From Deltaproteobacteria bacterium (GTDB lineage: Bacteria; Desulfobacterota; DSM-4660; Desulfatiglandales; HGW-15): DNA of 55,496 nt. The notes beneath the pieces are model-generated. The model had not been told where the DNA came from. It did no database searches and saw nothing but the letters and a program-made list of their open reading frames with translations. This document shows positions 38,611 through 47,397 of this stretch, piece after piece. Numbering within the stretch: the stretch's first letter is position 1; each line of letters opens with the position of its first letter. The translations under genes and the position numbers were made by a program. The stretch lies in contig JAFGFY010000026.1 of NCBI GenBank assembly GCA_016930795.1, positions 1-55,496 of the forward strand, written 5' to 3'.

Positions 38611-38874
38611 TCATTCGGGCTGTCGGTTGCCGGAAAGATATCGAATTTGTTGCCGGAGAGCACATGGCAATACGATACCTATCATACCTTTTCCCTAGAC
38701 ATGTGGCGGCTATGGTCGCTGTGATTATCCAAGCGAGGGATGATCTACCTTGATGAGAGTATGATGCTGATTTCGAAGACAGGATTGAAATGTGATGAAG
38801 TGAAGAACTGATGGATCTGCCAGACATCCAAAATGTGACAAATCACAGATATGGTCGGACTCCTATAAGGTAGT

Positions 38875-39597
38875 TCAGCCGGCGTCAGTCTCTTTTTGAT
38901 AGAACTGAAAACGGTAGGACCCCAACTCAATAGTGTCATAGTCCTTCAAGAGAGTACTTTCCGTTATAACCTGACCATTAACTCTCAGCTTTGACAACCC
39001 CTGAGTAAATGTTATTCGAAAACCACTTGGACGTTTGCTGATTGTGGCGGCAGTGGCCCCCATGAACAGGCCTGAGAGTCTTATCTCCGAAGTTTTTGCC
39101 TTGCCTATTTTGGTGAGTTTCTTGGTTAACACGATTTCATCCAGGCCGGAGTGATCGATGAAGCTTATGACTCCAACCTTTTCGGGGACTCTTATGGCCT
39201 GTGTGTCTCCTGTCTGTTTGGCGAGTAATTCCTTCTGTCTGGTAGTATCCAACATCATTGTCCTGTCCAGACTTGATTTTTGTATCAACGCCTCGGCTGA
39301 TTCCCCTTTTTGAGCGTCGACAAACAGTATGAGATGCTTGCCGATGATGATGTTGTCTGCATGTCTTAGTCGGTGGGAAACGATCCTCTTGTTGTTTACA
39401 AATGTGGAGTTGGTGCTTTGCAGGTCCGTCAAAATGTAGCCCGGGCCGACCTTATCAATTTTTGCATGGTAGGAAGAAACGGCGGGGTTGTCTATAACAA
39501 TACCATTATCTTCCTCACGACCGATGGTTATGCTGTCATTCAGAAGAAGATATTCTTTGAGCACTCGTTTTTTAAAGGTTAATATCAGCTTGGGCAT
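38875..39597 (-). CDS. FHA-domain protein
   Basis: 240 residues. The N-terminal FHA domain (about 20-95) has the core GREEDNGIVIDNPAVSSYHA and LQSTNSTFVNNKRI, the phosphothreonine-binding residues. The C-terminal part (about 140-235) looks like a second, degenerate FHA fold: ITKIGKAKTSE-type start, then RVNGQVITESTLLKDYDTIELGSYRFQF. FHA domains read phosphothreonine marks, and the kinase and phosphatase genes lie directly upstream, so this is probably a substrate or reader of that kinase. GAGGT precedes the ATG. Confidence 0.9.
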   Translation of the reverse strand: MPKLILTFKKRVLKEYLLLNDSITIGREEDNGIVIDNPAVSSYHAKIDKVGPGYILTDLQSTNSTFVNNKRIVSHRLRHADNIIIGKHLILFVDAQKGESAEALIQKSSLDRTMMLDTTRQKELLAKQTGDTQAIRVPEKVGVISFIDHSGLDEIVLTKKLTKIGKAKTSEIRLSGLFMGATAATISKRPSGFRITFTQGLSKLRVNGQVITESTLLKDYDTIELGSYRFQFYQKETDAG

Positions 39598-39667
39598 GAT
39601 TCTACCTCACATCCAAGACATTAATATTTTACCTCAATTAAAGGCAAAAACGCAATATGAAACTGAT

Positions 39668-40519
39668 CTACGGTTTTTTCTTCTCCTTTCGTCTGGTTAG
39701 CCCATCAGCCAGGAACAGCCTCGCCTTTTTCAGTAGGCCAGGACTTTCCCCTTTATCGTCCGTAAGAAAGACAGAGATTACAGTCGTATTGTCATGCCCT
39801 CCCCTCTCTAAGACCTTAGCCATGAATTGGTTGCAGAGTCTTCTGGGACTATCTTCACCCTGTGTCGCTTCTAGGATTTCTCTCTCTGATACAAGATCCG
39901 TAAGGCCGTCCGAGCAAAGTATGAAGCGATCATTGCTTCCAAATTCGACCTCAAAGACATCCGCGTCAACTTTTTCAGTGGAACCGAGGTTTTTGGTCAA
40001 AACGTGTTTAAGATTGGTTGAGGAGGCCTCCTCAGCGGTCATCATGCCCATTGCAATCTGTTCGGCTACCACCGTATGATCTTTGGACAACTGCTCAATT
40101 CCACCGTTTCTCACCATGTAGATACGGCTGTCACCCACATTTGCGGCAATGACCATAGAGGGAGTAACAGCCAGTACCGCCACGGTGGTTCCCATCCCGT
40201 AGCACTTTTCATTCTCCATAGCCAGTTCGTAGACGACTCGATTGGCTAACCTGATACTGCTGAGGACATAATTTCCCGTCCTGGTCAGAGAGTGATCAGG
40301 ATATCCAAAGATCCTATCTTCAATAACCCCTTCCTTTGCCCATTGCCGAAAGCACTTGTTGATCATTTCAACAGCTACTCTACTCGCGACATCACCTGCT
40401 TGATGTCCTCCCATGCCATCGGCCACGACATACAGGCCCAAGGAATCATCTATGGAAAAGGAGTCCTCGTTCCTATCTCTAACCAGTCCCACATTGGTCT
40501 TGCCCGAAGATACAATCAA
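39668..40519 (-). CDS. PP2C-family protein phosphatase
   Basis: 283 residues. The metal-binding motifs of PPM/PP2C phosphatases are present: VRDRNEDSF, VADGMGGHQAGDVASR, NVGDSRIYMV, LCSDGLTDLV and GGHDNTTVISV. It removes phosphate from Ser/Thr residues in the cytoplasm. The start is a TTG at 40519 with GGAG eight bases upstream; no ATG is available in frame before the conserved region. It lies 80 bases after the Ser/Thr kinase gene and 70 before the FHA gene, so it probably reverses that kinase. Confidence 0.94.
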   Translation of the reverse strand: MIVSSGKTNVGLVRDRNEDSFSIDDSLGLYVVADGMGGHQAGDVASRVAVEMINKCFRQWAKEGVIEDRIFGYPDHSLTRTGNYVLSSIRLANRVVYELAMENEKCYGMGTTVAVLAVTPSMVIAANVGDSRIYMVRNGGIEQLSKDHTVVAEQIAMGMMTAEEASSTNLKHVLTKNLGSTEKVDADVFEVEFGSNDRFILCSDGLTDLVSEREILEATQGEDSPRRLCNQFMAKVLERGGHDNTTVISVFLTDDKGESPGLLKKARLFLADGLTRRKEKKKP

Positions 40520-40599
40520 TGATACATCTCCAAGATTGAGGTTTTTCGCATCGGGAAAATCTTCTGCCCGTGACGAGTGAATATCACTTTGAAAAATAG

Positions 40600-43140
40600 C
40601 TATGTGCTTCTTTTAGGATGTTCGTCTTTTGTAGCTCGCTTCTTTTTAAACGAGTCTATTCTTGAAGCAAGAAGTCTAATTACTCTCTCCATCTCCGCCG
40701 CGCTTTTGAATCGATCCGAAGGCTTCTTGGCCAGGGCCTTATCTAGAATCTGGTCACATATTTGGGGGATTCTAGGATCATAGGTTTGTACCGAAGGATG
40801 CCTGACCTGAGTGATCTGATACAACAACCCGCTCAAGTTTTCTCCCTTAAACGGCAATTCGCCCGTAAGTAGTTGAAAGAACAAAATCCCCAAAGAAAAA
40901 ATATCGGATCGCAGATCGACCTTTTGTCCCATGATTTGTTCAGGGGACATATAGTTCGGGGTGCCTAGAATGACTCCCGTCTTCGTCCTGGACGAGGAAA
41001 TTGCCTTTGCAATCCCAAAATCCGTGACCTTAACCTCCCCGTTTTCCAGGAGCATGATATTTGCCGGTTTTATGTCTCTATGGATGACATCTGCCTTGTG
41101 TGCGAAGTCAAGGGCTTCAGCCACATCAGCAATGACCTCTAATGTTTTTCTAAAAGGGAGAAGATTCCCCTTAGAAGTGTGCTGCTCTATACTTATGCCT
41201 TCCACAAACTCCATAGCCATATAGGTCAACTCACCATCCTCCCCGAAATCGTAGATGGTTCCTATGGCGGGATGGGAGAGCTTCCCGACTATTTCCGCCT
41301 CTCGAGAGAATCGCTCCTTGATTTCTTGAATGACATCCTCTTCAAACTCATCTGAAAGACGAATCGTCTTGACGGCCAATATCCGGTTTATTTTGGGATC
41401 AAGAGCCTTGTAGACTTGTCCCATAGAACCTTCACCCAATTCCTCAAGAATCTGATATCTTCCGATACTCGACCTTCTCCCAGCACCGTGTTCCGGCATC
41501 ACATTCACATCACTGTCATCACCAGAGCTGTCAGTGGTGGATGTGCCATCAGATTTTAACCGGGGAATCCGCTCATCCAAATCTCGATAGGGGCCCCATT
41601 TCTCGACATACTCATAAGTAGTCAAGGCCTTATCGATCATTTTTTTGCGTTCGTATTCGAGTCCCAGGGCATAGATGAGATCTTTCACCTCGTTATCCAC
41701 AGGCAGCCTTCGAAATTTGTCAAAGGCTTGATCCAGTAATCCCTGGCTTTGGAAATCGAGACCAAGCAACCGATTTGCCGCAATTGAATCGCTCCTGGCC
41801 ATCTTGGAAGCCATCTGATGCTTGAGAAAGAGAGCCAGGTAGAGCGTCAATATACAATTTGCAGTGTATGTGGTCTTCAGCCATATATCGAATTGGAAAA
41901 ATAAGAACCATCCCGCGAACAAAGTGAGAATGATCAGCCCCATAGCCATCCCGAATCTGCTTATCGATCTTGTTCGCGTTAGGAAATATGAGATAATCCC
42001 ACCCAACAGAACAATAATTAAAGCCTCAATATAGATCATAAAGGAAGGTCGGATCATGAAAGCATCGCTGATGATGTTATCCAAAATGTTTGCTATGAAC
42101 TCAGTATCGCTCATCTTAGATAAGATGGGTGTGTTTATTCGTGCGCTTCCCCGGAAATCCAACCCAATAAGGACGATCTTCCTTTTCAAGGTCGAAGGGA
42201 CCTGCATTTTTTTCAGGATGTCCGCGAAAGAATAATGAGGAAAAAGACCTGGAGCATTTTTGAACTTGATAAGCAGTTCCCCTCTTTTTAGAGGGATTAT
42301 CTGACTTCCCAGTTGGATTTGATGATCTTTTAGGAGGACTTCTTTAGGCTGCAAATCAAGATAGGCCATGGCTAAGCGGAGGGGAAAAGACGGCAGCGCC
42401 GAGCCCTTATAGCTCAGAAACATGAGGTGAGATTGCCCCTTCAAACCGCCATCAACAGTCAACTTGTCATGACCGAGTCCAAGAGCATTTCGAGCAAGAT
42501 CAGAGAAGGGAAGTGATATATTGTATGTAGAAAGCATCTTTCGTGTCGATGCGGAGAGTCTGCCGGACTCTAATAAATCGTTGGAGAGTAGAGCGTCCTG
42601 GTCCTTTTCGAATCCATCATATGAATCATCGGAATGAACAGAAAACGGCAGAACAATATTGCCACTTTGTCGAACACTTTCGACAAGTCTTTTATCCGTG
42701 TCATAATCCCTTTCCAATTGTTTGAGGTTTTCCGATATCCAGCTGGTTAAGGAAGAATCCTTATCGCCAAAAGGATAAGCATTGAGTTTTTTCTCAAAAG
42801 ATTCTACAAATGAAAGAGCCGGGTTTGATTCTCTTTCAACAAAGGGGATATTGATGCCGACAACTTCGGCATTACTTTCCTTAAGCAGATCTATCATTTG
42901 TGCGATAAGATGTCGGGGCCAGGGCCATGAGCCGAGGCTAGCTAGACTTTTATCGTCGATATAGATGATCCCTATTCTGGGTACTGCCCGATCTTGTCCC
43001 TGAACAAATTTCATTTCAGTATCATAGATATATCTCTCGAAAGTCTCAAAAAGAGAGGGGCGTACGAAGGAGAATCCGATGAATACAAGGACAATGATGG
43101 CCACTAATAGGAGATCAGAGTTTGAGATTTTTCTTGTCAT
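40600..43140 (-). CDS. CHASE2-domain transmembrane Ser/Thr protein kinase
   Basis: 846 residues. An N-terminal membrane helix (LLLVAIIVLVFIGFSF) leads to an extracytoplasmic CHASE2 sensor (about 35-360, with RIGIIYIDDKSLASLGSWPWPR). Three membrane segments follow (about 367-433), then a short helical, repeat-like linker (about 440-520) and a kinase domain from about 560: LGEGSMGQVYKALD, AVKTIRL, HRDIKPANIML near 685, DFGIAKA near 709 and GTPNYMSPEQIMG. The sequence is unusual in placing the sensor N-terminal, whereas PknB types put it at the C terminus. The ligand is unknown. It sits 46 bases after the RNase G gene. Confidence 0.93.
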   Translation of the reverse strand: MTRKISNSDLLLVAIIVLVFIGFSFVRPSLFETFERYIYDTEMKFVQGQDRAVPRIGIIYIDDKSLASLGSWPWPRHLIAQMIDLLKESNAEVVGINIPFVERESNPALSFVESFEKKLNAYPFGDKDSSLTSWISENLKQLERDYDTDKRLVESVRQSGNIVLPFSVHSDDSYDGFEKDQDALLSNDLLESGRLSASTRKMLSTYNISLPFSDLARNALGLGHDKLTVDGGLKGQSHLMFLSYKGSALPSFPLRLAMAYLDLQPKEVLLKDHQIQLGSQIIPLKRGELLIKFKNAPGLFPHYSFADILKKMQVPSTLKRKIVLIGLDFRGSARINTPILSKMSDTEFIANILDNIISDAFMIRPSFMIYIEALIIVLLGGIISYFLTRTRSISRFGMAMGLIILTLFAGWFLFFQFDIWLKTTYTANCILTLYLALFLKHQMASKMARSDSIAANRLLGLDFQSQGLLDQAFDKFRRLPVDNEVKDLIYALGLEYERKKMIDKALTTYEYVEKWGPYRDLDERIPRLKSDGTSTTDSSGDDSDVNVMPEHGAGRRSSIGRYQILEELGEGSMGQVYKALDPKINRILAVKTIRLSDEFEEDVIQEIKERFSREAEIVGKLSHPAIGTIYDFGEDGELTYMAMEFVEGISIEQHTSKGNLLPFRKTLEVIADVAEALDFAHKADVIHRDIKPANIMLLENGEVKVTDFGIAKAISSSRTKTGVILGTPNYMSPEQIMGQKVDLRSDIFSLGILFFQLLTGELPFKGENLSGLLYQITQVRHPSVQTYDPRIPQICDQILDKALAKKPSDRFKSAAEMERVIRLLASRIDSFKKKRATKDEHPKRST

Positions 43141-43186
43141 AACGATAGAATGCCTATTCTCAGATACGGAAACGGCTTTAGAAGCA

Positions 43187-44722
43187 CTATTCTGAGTTTA
43201 TCTCATATTGTTCTAAATGAAACTCTTCTTTCGCGATGATAATGATGGGTCTGTTTATTCTCTTTTCCATATCCACAATCGATTGCTGCTCCTCATCTTT
43301 GAGAACATGATCGATTTGGGGATTTACCCGCACAAATAGGTTTGCCCCTTCCATAGAGGATCCGGCTTCCCTTTCCAGATCACGGAATATCTCATAACAA
43401 ATCGTCTTTTTTGATTTCAGAGTTCCCCTTCCTTCACAGTAGCTACAGGGTTCGCTCATGAGTCTGTTGAGATTCTCCTTGGTTCTTTTTCTCGTCATTT
43501 CAATGAGCCCTAATTCGGACATGCGGAGGACATAAGTTTTGGCCTTGTCCTTGGTTAAGGCGTCCTTCAAGGTCATAAAAACTCGGTCCTGGTTGGCTTT
43601 CTTTTCCATGTCAATGAAATCAATGACAATCAGACCTCCAATATTCCTGAGACGAAGCTGATAGGCGATCTCTTTTACTGCCTCAAGGTTTGTTTTCAGG
43701 ATGGTCTCTTCCACGTTCCTTGCGCCCACATAGCTTCCCGTGTTTACGTCTATGGCTGTCATAGCCTCTGTTTGTTCGATGACAATGTATCCCCCAGATT
43801 TCAGCCATATCTTTTTTTCCAAGGCCCTGGAAATCTCCATTTCTACGCCATATGTGTCGAAAATAGGATCGACTCCTTTGTAAAGCTCAACGGAATATTT
43901 CAGTCTGGGGGCAAAAGTCTCAATGAATTCCATGATGTTTTTATGCTCTTCTTCAGAATCAATTATGAGTCGGTCCACTTCCCGGGTAAATAGATCGCGT
44001 ACGGATCGGAGCGAGACATTCAAATCTCTGTGAAGGAGACCGGGGCTTGTCAGTTTTGCCATTTTTTCCTTGATATTGGCCCACAACTTCAGGAGGAAAT
44101 CCATTTCAGATTTGAGTTTGTCTCTATCCGCGCCTTCGCTAACCGTCCTTGCTATAAAGCCAAACTCCCCAGGCCTCAACTCTGCGATGATATTCCTGAG
44201 CCTTTCTCGTTCTTCCGTATCTTCTATACGTCTGGAGACCCCGATATGATTGACGGTGGGCATGAGAACAAGGTGCCTGCCGGGCAAGGAGATATGAGAA
44301 GTGAGGCGGGCCCCCTTAGTCCCGATGGGTTCTTTCGCCACTTGAACCATGATATCTTCTCCCTCGTGCAGGAGGTCCTCTATATTGAAAAACGTCCCAG
44401 TCAGAGCGTTTGGCTTCAACTCATCCTGTTCCTCGACTAACGGATTTCCGTCATTGACACTGATAGGGAATATCATCTGTTCCAGCCCCACAAAATCTTT
44501 ATGCACATCCGATACATACAGGAATGCAGTCCTATCAAACCCTATATCAACGAATGCTGCCTGCATTCCAGGAAGAACTCTAACGACTCTTCCACGATAT
44601 ATGTTTCCTGTAAGTTCTTGCCCGGTTTTTCTCTCTATGTGGAGTTCGAGGACAACTCCGTTTTCTACAAGCGCTACTCTGACTTCATGGGGCCTTGAGT
44701 TGATGATGAGTTCACTGACCAT
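43187..44722 (-). CDS. rng: Ribonuclease G (RNase E/G family)
   Basis: 511 residues, the RNase G size without the long RNase E scaffold tail. An S1-like domain with an insertion (about 37-130) starts YRGRVVRVLPGMQAAFVDIG. The catalytic aspartates are in TAIDVNTGS and VIDFIDME, and the zinc-link cysteines in PCSYCEGRGT. It processes 5' ends of rRNA and mRNA. The gene begins 11 bases after the TIGR03960 gene, a pairing found in several phyla. Confidence 0.95.
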   Translation of the reverse strand: MVSELIINSRPHEVRVALVENGVVLELHIERKTGQELTGNIYRGRVVRVLPGMQAAFVDIGFDRTAFLYVSDVHKDFVGLEQMIFPISVNDGNPLVEEQDELKPNALTGTFFNIEDLLHEGEDIMVQVAKEPIGTKGARLTSHISLPGRHLVLMPTVNHIGVSRRIEDTEERERLRNIIAELRPGEFGFIARTVSEGADRDKLKSEMDFLLKLWANIKEKMAKLTSPGLLHRDLNVSLRSVRDLFTREVDRLIIDSEEEHKNIMEFIETFAPRLKYSVELYKGVDPIFDTYGVEMEISRALEKKIWLKSGGYIVIEQTEAMTAIDVNTGSYVGARNVEETILKTNLEAVKEIAYQLRLRNIGGLIVIDFIDMEKKANQDRVFMTLKDALTKDKAKTYVLRMSELGLIEMTRKRTKENLNRLMSEPCSYCEGRGTLKSKKTICYEIFRDLEREAGSSMEGANLFVRVNPQIDHVLKDEEQQSIVDMEKRINRPIIIIAKEEFHLEQYEINSE

Positions 44723-44733
44723 AGGAAAACCAC

Positions 44734-47253
44734 CTAAAGAGACTGGATCATGACTTGATTCGTCTTAAGTATTTTTATTCGCCGGGTCTCTTGGCCGCTA
44801 AGGTGAAAGACCCCCTTGATGATATCTATTGGTTTTAACTTGGGACCGGGATCATGTGTGATGATCAAATTCAGACCACTTGGCGGAACCAGGTATATAG
44901 ATTTGACCAAGGATCTGGCATCAATTGTTTTTCTGTTTCCCTTTGCCGTTTTAGAAACGGGAAAGCATTTCGACTGAAGAAATCTATCCAAATCAGCCTG
45001 TTTCACTTGCAATCCGTCCAGGGCGATATGATAGTGGCTTTCCTTCAATGTCAGTTTTCCTTTGTCATGGGGAATTTCTTCGAAATGCAGGATTCTGATG
45101 CCATCGGGGAGTTGCCGGGCGATTTTCTCCCTCAACAAGGAAATAGGGATGTTGTCAGACAACTCAATCTCCACCGTTTCATGGATACTCTCAGTGCCCA
45201 CCGGCAGGGCACAAGTGAATGAGATCTTGGGCATAGGATGAAAGCCCTTAGAGTAAACAAGATTTAGGCCAGCCCTCTTGAAGGCCCTGATGAAGAGACG
45301 AACAAGTTCGAGGTGTCCGAGATACTTGGCTCTCAAGGTTTTTGAAAAAGTGATTCTGCATCTTTTTGTCTTGGATATGTCATGGCGGAGGATATCCCCC
45401 TTTATCTCAACAGGGGGATCCCAGTCCTTGTATAGTACGGGGCGAATTCTTTTGTGATCACACACGCCGCATTCAAGGCATTTCTGACGACAATCAGGTG
45501 AGATTTCACCTCGCAGGGCCTTTTCGCTCTCTTTTAAGAGATATCTCCGTGAAACCCCTGACTTGATGTGCTCCCAGGGCAGGACCTCGTCCGTAGATCT
45601 TGGTCGGTATAAATAGAAATCGGGATCCAGATTGGAAAGGGCAAAGGCTTGTTTCCAAATATCCATATTGAAATGTTCTCCCCAGGCATCAAATCTGGCT
45701 CCTAAGCGCCATGCCTCTATGAGCGTCTTGCTCAATCGACGGTCTCCTCGGGAGAAAACACCCTCAAGCCAACTTAACTCAGGCTGGTTCCATTTCACTC
45801 GTATCCGCTTGTCGTTGAAGGCACTTCGGACGAACTGAATACGTCGCCGGCTTTCTTCAATGGGCAGTTGAGGCATCCACATGAAAGGAGTATGGGCTTT
45901 CGGTACAAAGGTGGCAACACTGACATGAAGCTTCTTTCTCTCTCCTTCCTTTTTCGCGGAGTAGGCTAATTTCTCAACGAGATCAACGAGTTGTTGGAGA
46001 TCTTCATCATTTTCAGTTGGAAGGCCAATCATGAAATAGAGTTTGATAAGATTCCAACCCGCCCTGTATACTTGAGGCGCTATATTTAAAATTTCTTTGT
46101 TGGTCAGCGATTTGTTGATAACCCGCTTCAATCTGTCACTGCCCGCCTCAGGGGCCAGGGTAAAACCAGTCTTCCTGACTCTTTTGATCTGGTCGAACCA
46201 ACTCGGATTCAGGCTGTCAATTCTCAGGGAGGGCAGACTAATCGAGACCCTGCTTTTGGCATGTCTATCCATGAGTTCTTCAAGCAATTGATCAAGACAA
46301 GAGTAATCCCCCGAACTCAAAGAGAGCAAAGAGAGTTCCTCAAAACCTGTTTCTTTGAGTGATTTCCCTGCAAGATCGATAACGGAAGCGGGGCTTCGCT
46401 CCCGTGTGGGGCGATATATCATGCCAGCCTGACAGAAGCGACATCCTCTTGTACATCCACGAGAAATCTCTACGACTAATCGGTCATGGATCAGTTCAGC
46501 AAAGGGGACGACCTGACGGCATAGAGAAGGGTTGTAATTGATGTCAGAAATGATGGCCTTTTTTACTTCCTCATAATGCTCTAGCAAAGGCTCGATTGAA
46601 TGAATGACTCCATTGGTTCTATAGTGAGGCTTAAACAGATGGGGCACATACACCCCATCAATTTGGGTTAGTTCGGATAGGAAGGCTTGTTTCTTCCCCG
46701 GCTTTGCCCGTTTTACTTCTTGGACCCTTCGGCATATTTCAAGAGCTGTTTCCTCTCCGTCACCGATCACCATAGCATCAAAAAAATCGGCAACGGGTTC
46801 TGGATTGAAGCAAGCAGGCCCCCCTGCGATGATTAATGGAAAAGAATCATCCCTTTGCTCTGATAGGAAGGGGATGCCGGAAAGATTAAGGATATTTAAA
46901 ACATTGGTGAATGACAATTCATGCTGGAGACTGAAACCGACAATATCAAATTCAAGCAAAGGCCTCCCTGATTCGAGTGCGGGCAGAGGTATTCTCCTTT
47001 CCCGGAGTTCTTCTTCCAGGTCTGTCCACGGGGAAAAGATTCTCTCGGCTGCTAACCAGGTATGACTATTCAGGGTATGATAAAGGATCTTTAACCCTAG
47101 ATGGGACATCCCCACCTCATAGACATCAGGGAAGGCTAGGGCAATAGAGACCTCCACGGCAGCAGGATCTTTCCTTATGGAATTGATCTCGTTTCCTATG
47201 TAGCGACTTGGTCGCTTGATTTGTGAAAACCAGGGCTCGTCGAGTATGGACAT
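44734..47253 (-). CDS. TIGR03960-type radical SAM protein fused to TIGR03936 (DUF2344)
   Basis: 839 residues. A B12-binding-like N-terminal region (about 1-200) precedes the radical SAM domain with the CxxxCxxC motif SRGCTRGCRFCQAGMIYRPT. A cysteine-rich stretch (CRQKCLECGVCDHKR) lies near residue 600. The C-terminal ~210 residues are the TIGR03936/DUF2344 domain (KTLRAKYLGHLELVRLFIRA, YSKGFHPMPKISF). In many bacteria these are separate adjacent genes; here they are one protein. The family occurs with RNase E/G, and an RNA-related modification is suspected but not demonstrated as far as I know. Confidence 0.9.
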   Translation of the reverse strand: MSILDEPWFSQIKRPSRYIGNEINSIRKDPAAVEVSIALAFPDVYEVGMSHLGLKILYHTLNSHTWLAAERIFSPWTDLEEELRERRIPLPALESGRPLLEFDIVGFSLQHELSFTNVLNILNLSGIPFLSEQRDDSFPLIIAGGPACFNPEPVADFFDAMVIGDGEETALEICRRVQEVKRAKPGKKQAFLSELTQIDGVYVPHLFKPHYRTNGVIHSIEPLLEHYEEVKKAIISDINYNPSLCRQVVPFAELIHDRLVVEISRGCTRGCRFCQAGMIYRPTRERSPASVIDLAGKSLKETGFEELSLLSLSSGDYSCLDQLLEELMDRHAKSRVSISLPSLRIDSLNPSWFDQIKRVRKTGFTLAPEAGSDRLKRVINKSLTNKEILNIAPQVYRAGWNLIKLYFMIGLPTENDEDLQQLVDLVEKLAYSAKKEGERKKLHVSVATFVPKAHTPFMWMPQLPIEESRRRIQFVRSAFNDKRIRVKWNQPELSWLEGVFSRGDRRLSKTLIEAWRLGARFDAWGEHFNMDIWKQAFALSNLDPDFYLYRPRSTDEVLPWEHIKSGVSRRYLLKESEKALRGEISPDCRQKCLECGVCDHKRIRPVLYKDWDPPVEIKGDILRHDISKTKRCRITFSKTLRAKYLGHLELVRLFIRAFKRAGLNLVYSKGFHPMPKISFTCALPVGTESIHETVEIELSDNIPISLLREKIARQLPDGIRILHFEEIPHDKGKLTLKESHYHIALDGLQVKQADLDRFLQSKCFPVSKTAKGNRKTIDARSLVKSIYLVPPSGLNLIITHDPGPKLKPIDIIKGVFHLSGQETRRIKILKTNQVMIQSL

Positions 47254-47397
47254 GCTGCGTCATCCTGATCGTAGTCACAAGAGGTCCATGTTGATTTCTT
47301 GAGTGTGATTATCAATCCCTATATTTATTTTAATACAACTGGATGTATTGTCATCTAATATGTGTCGAGGACGCTAAAACAGACCACCTCGATATCT

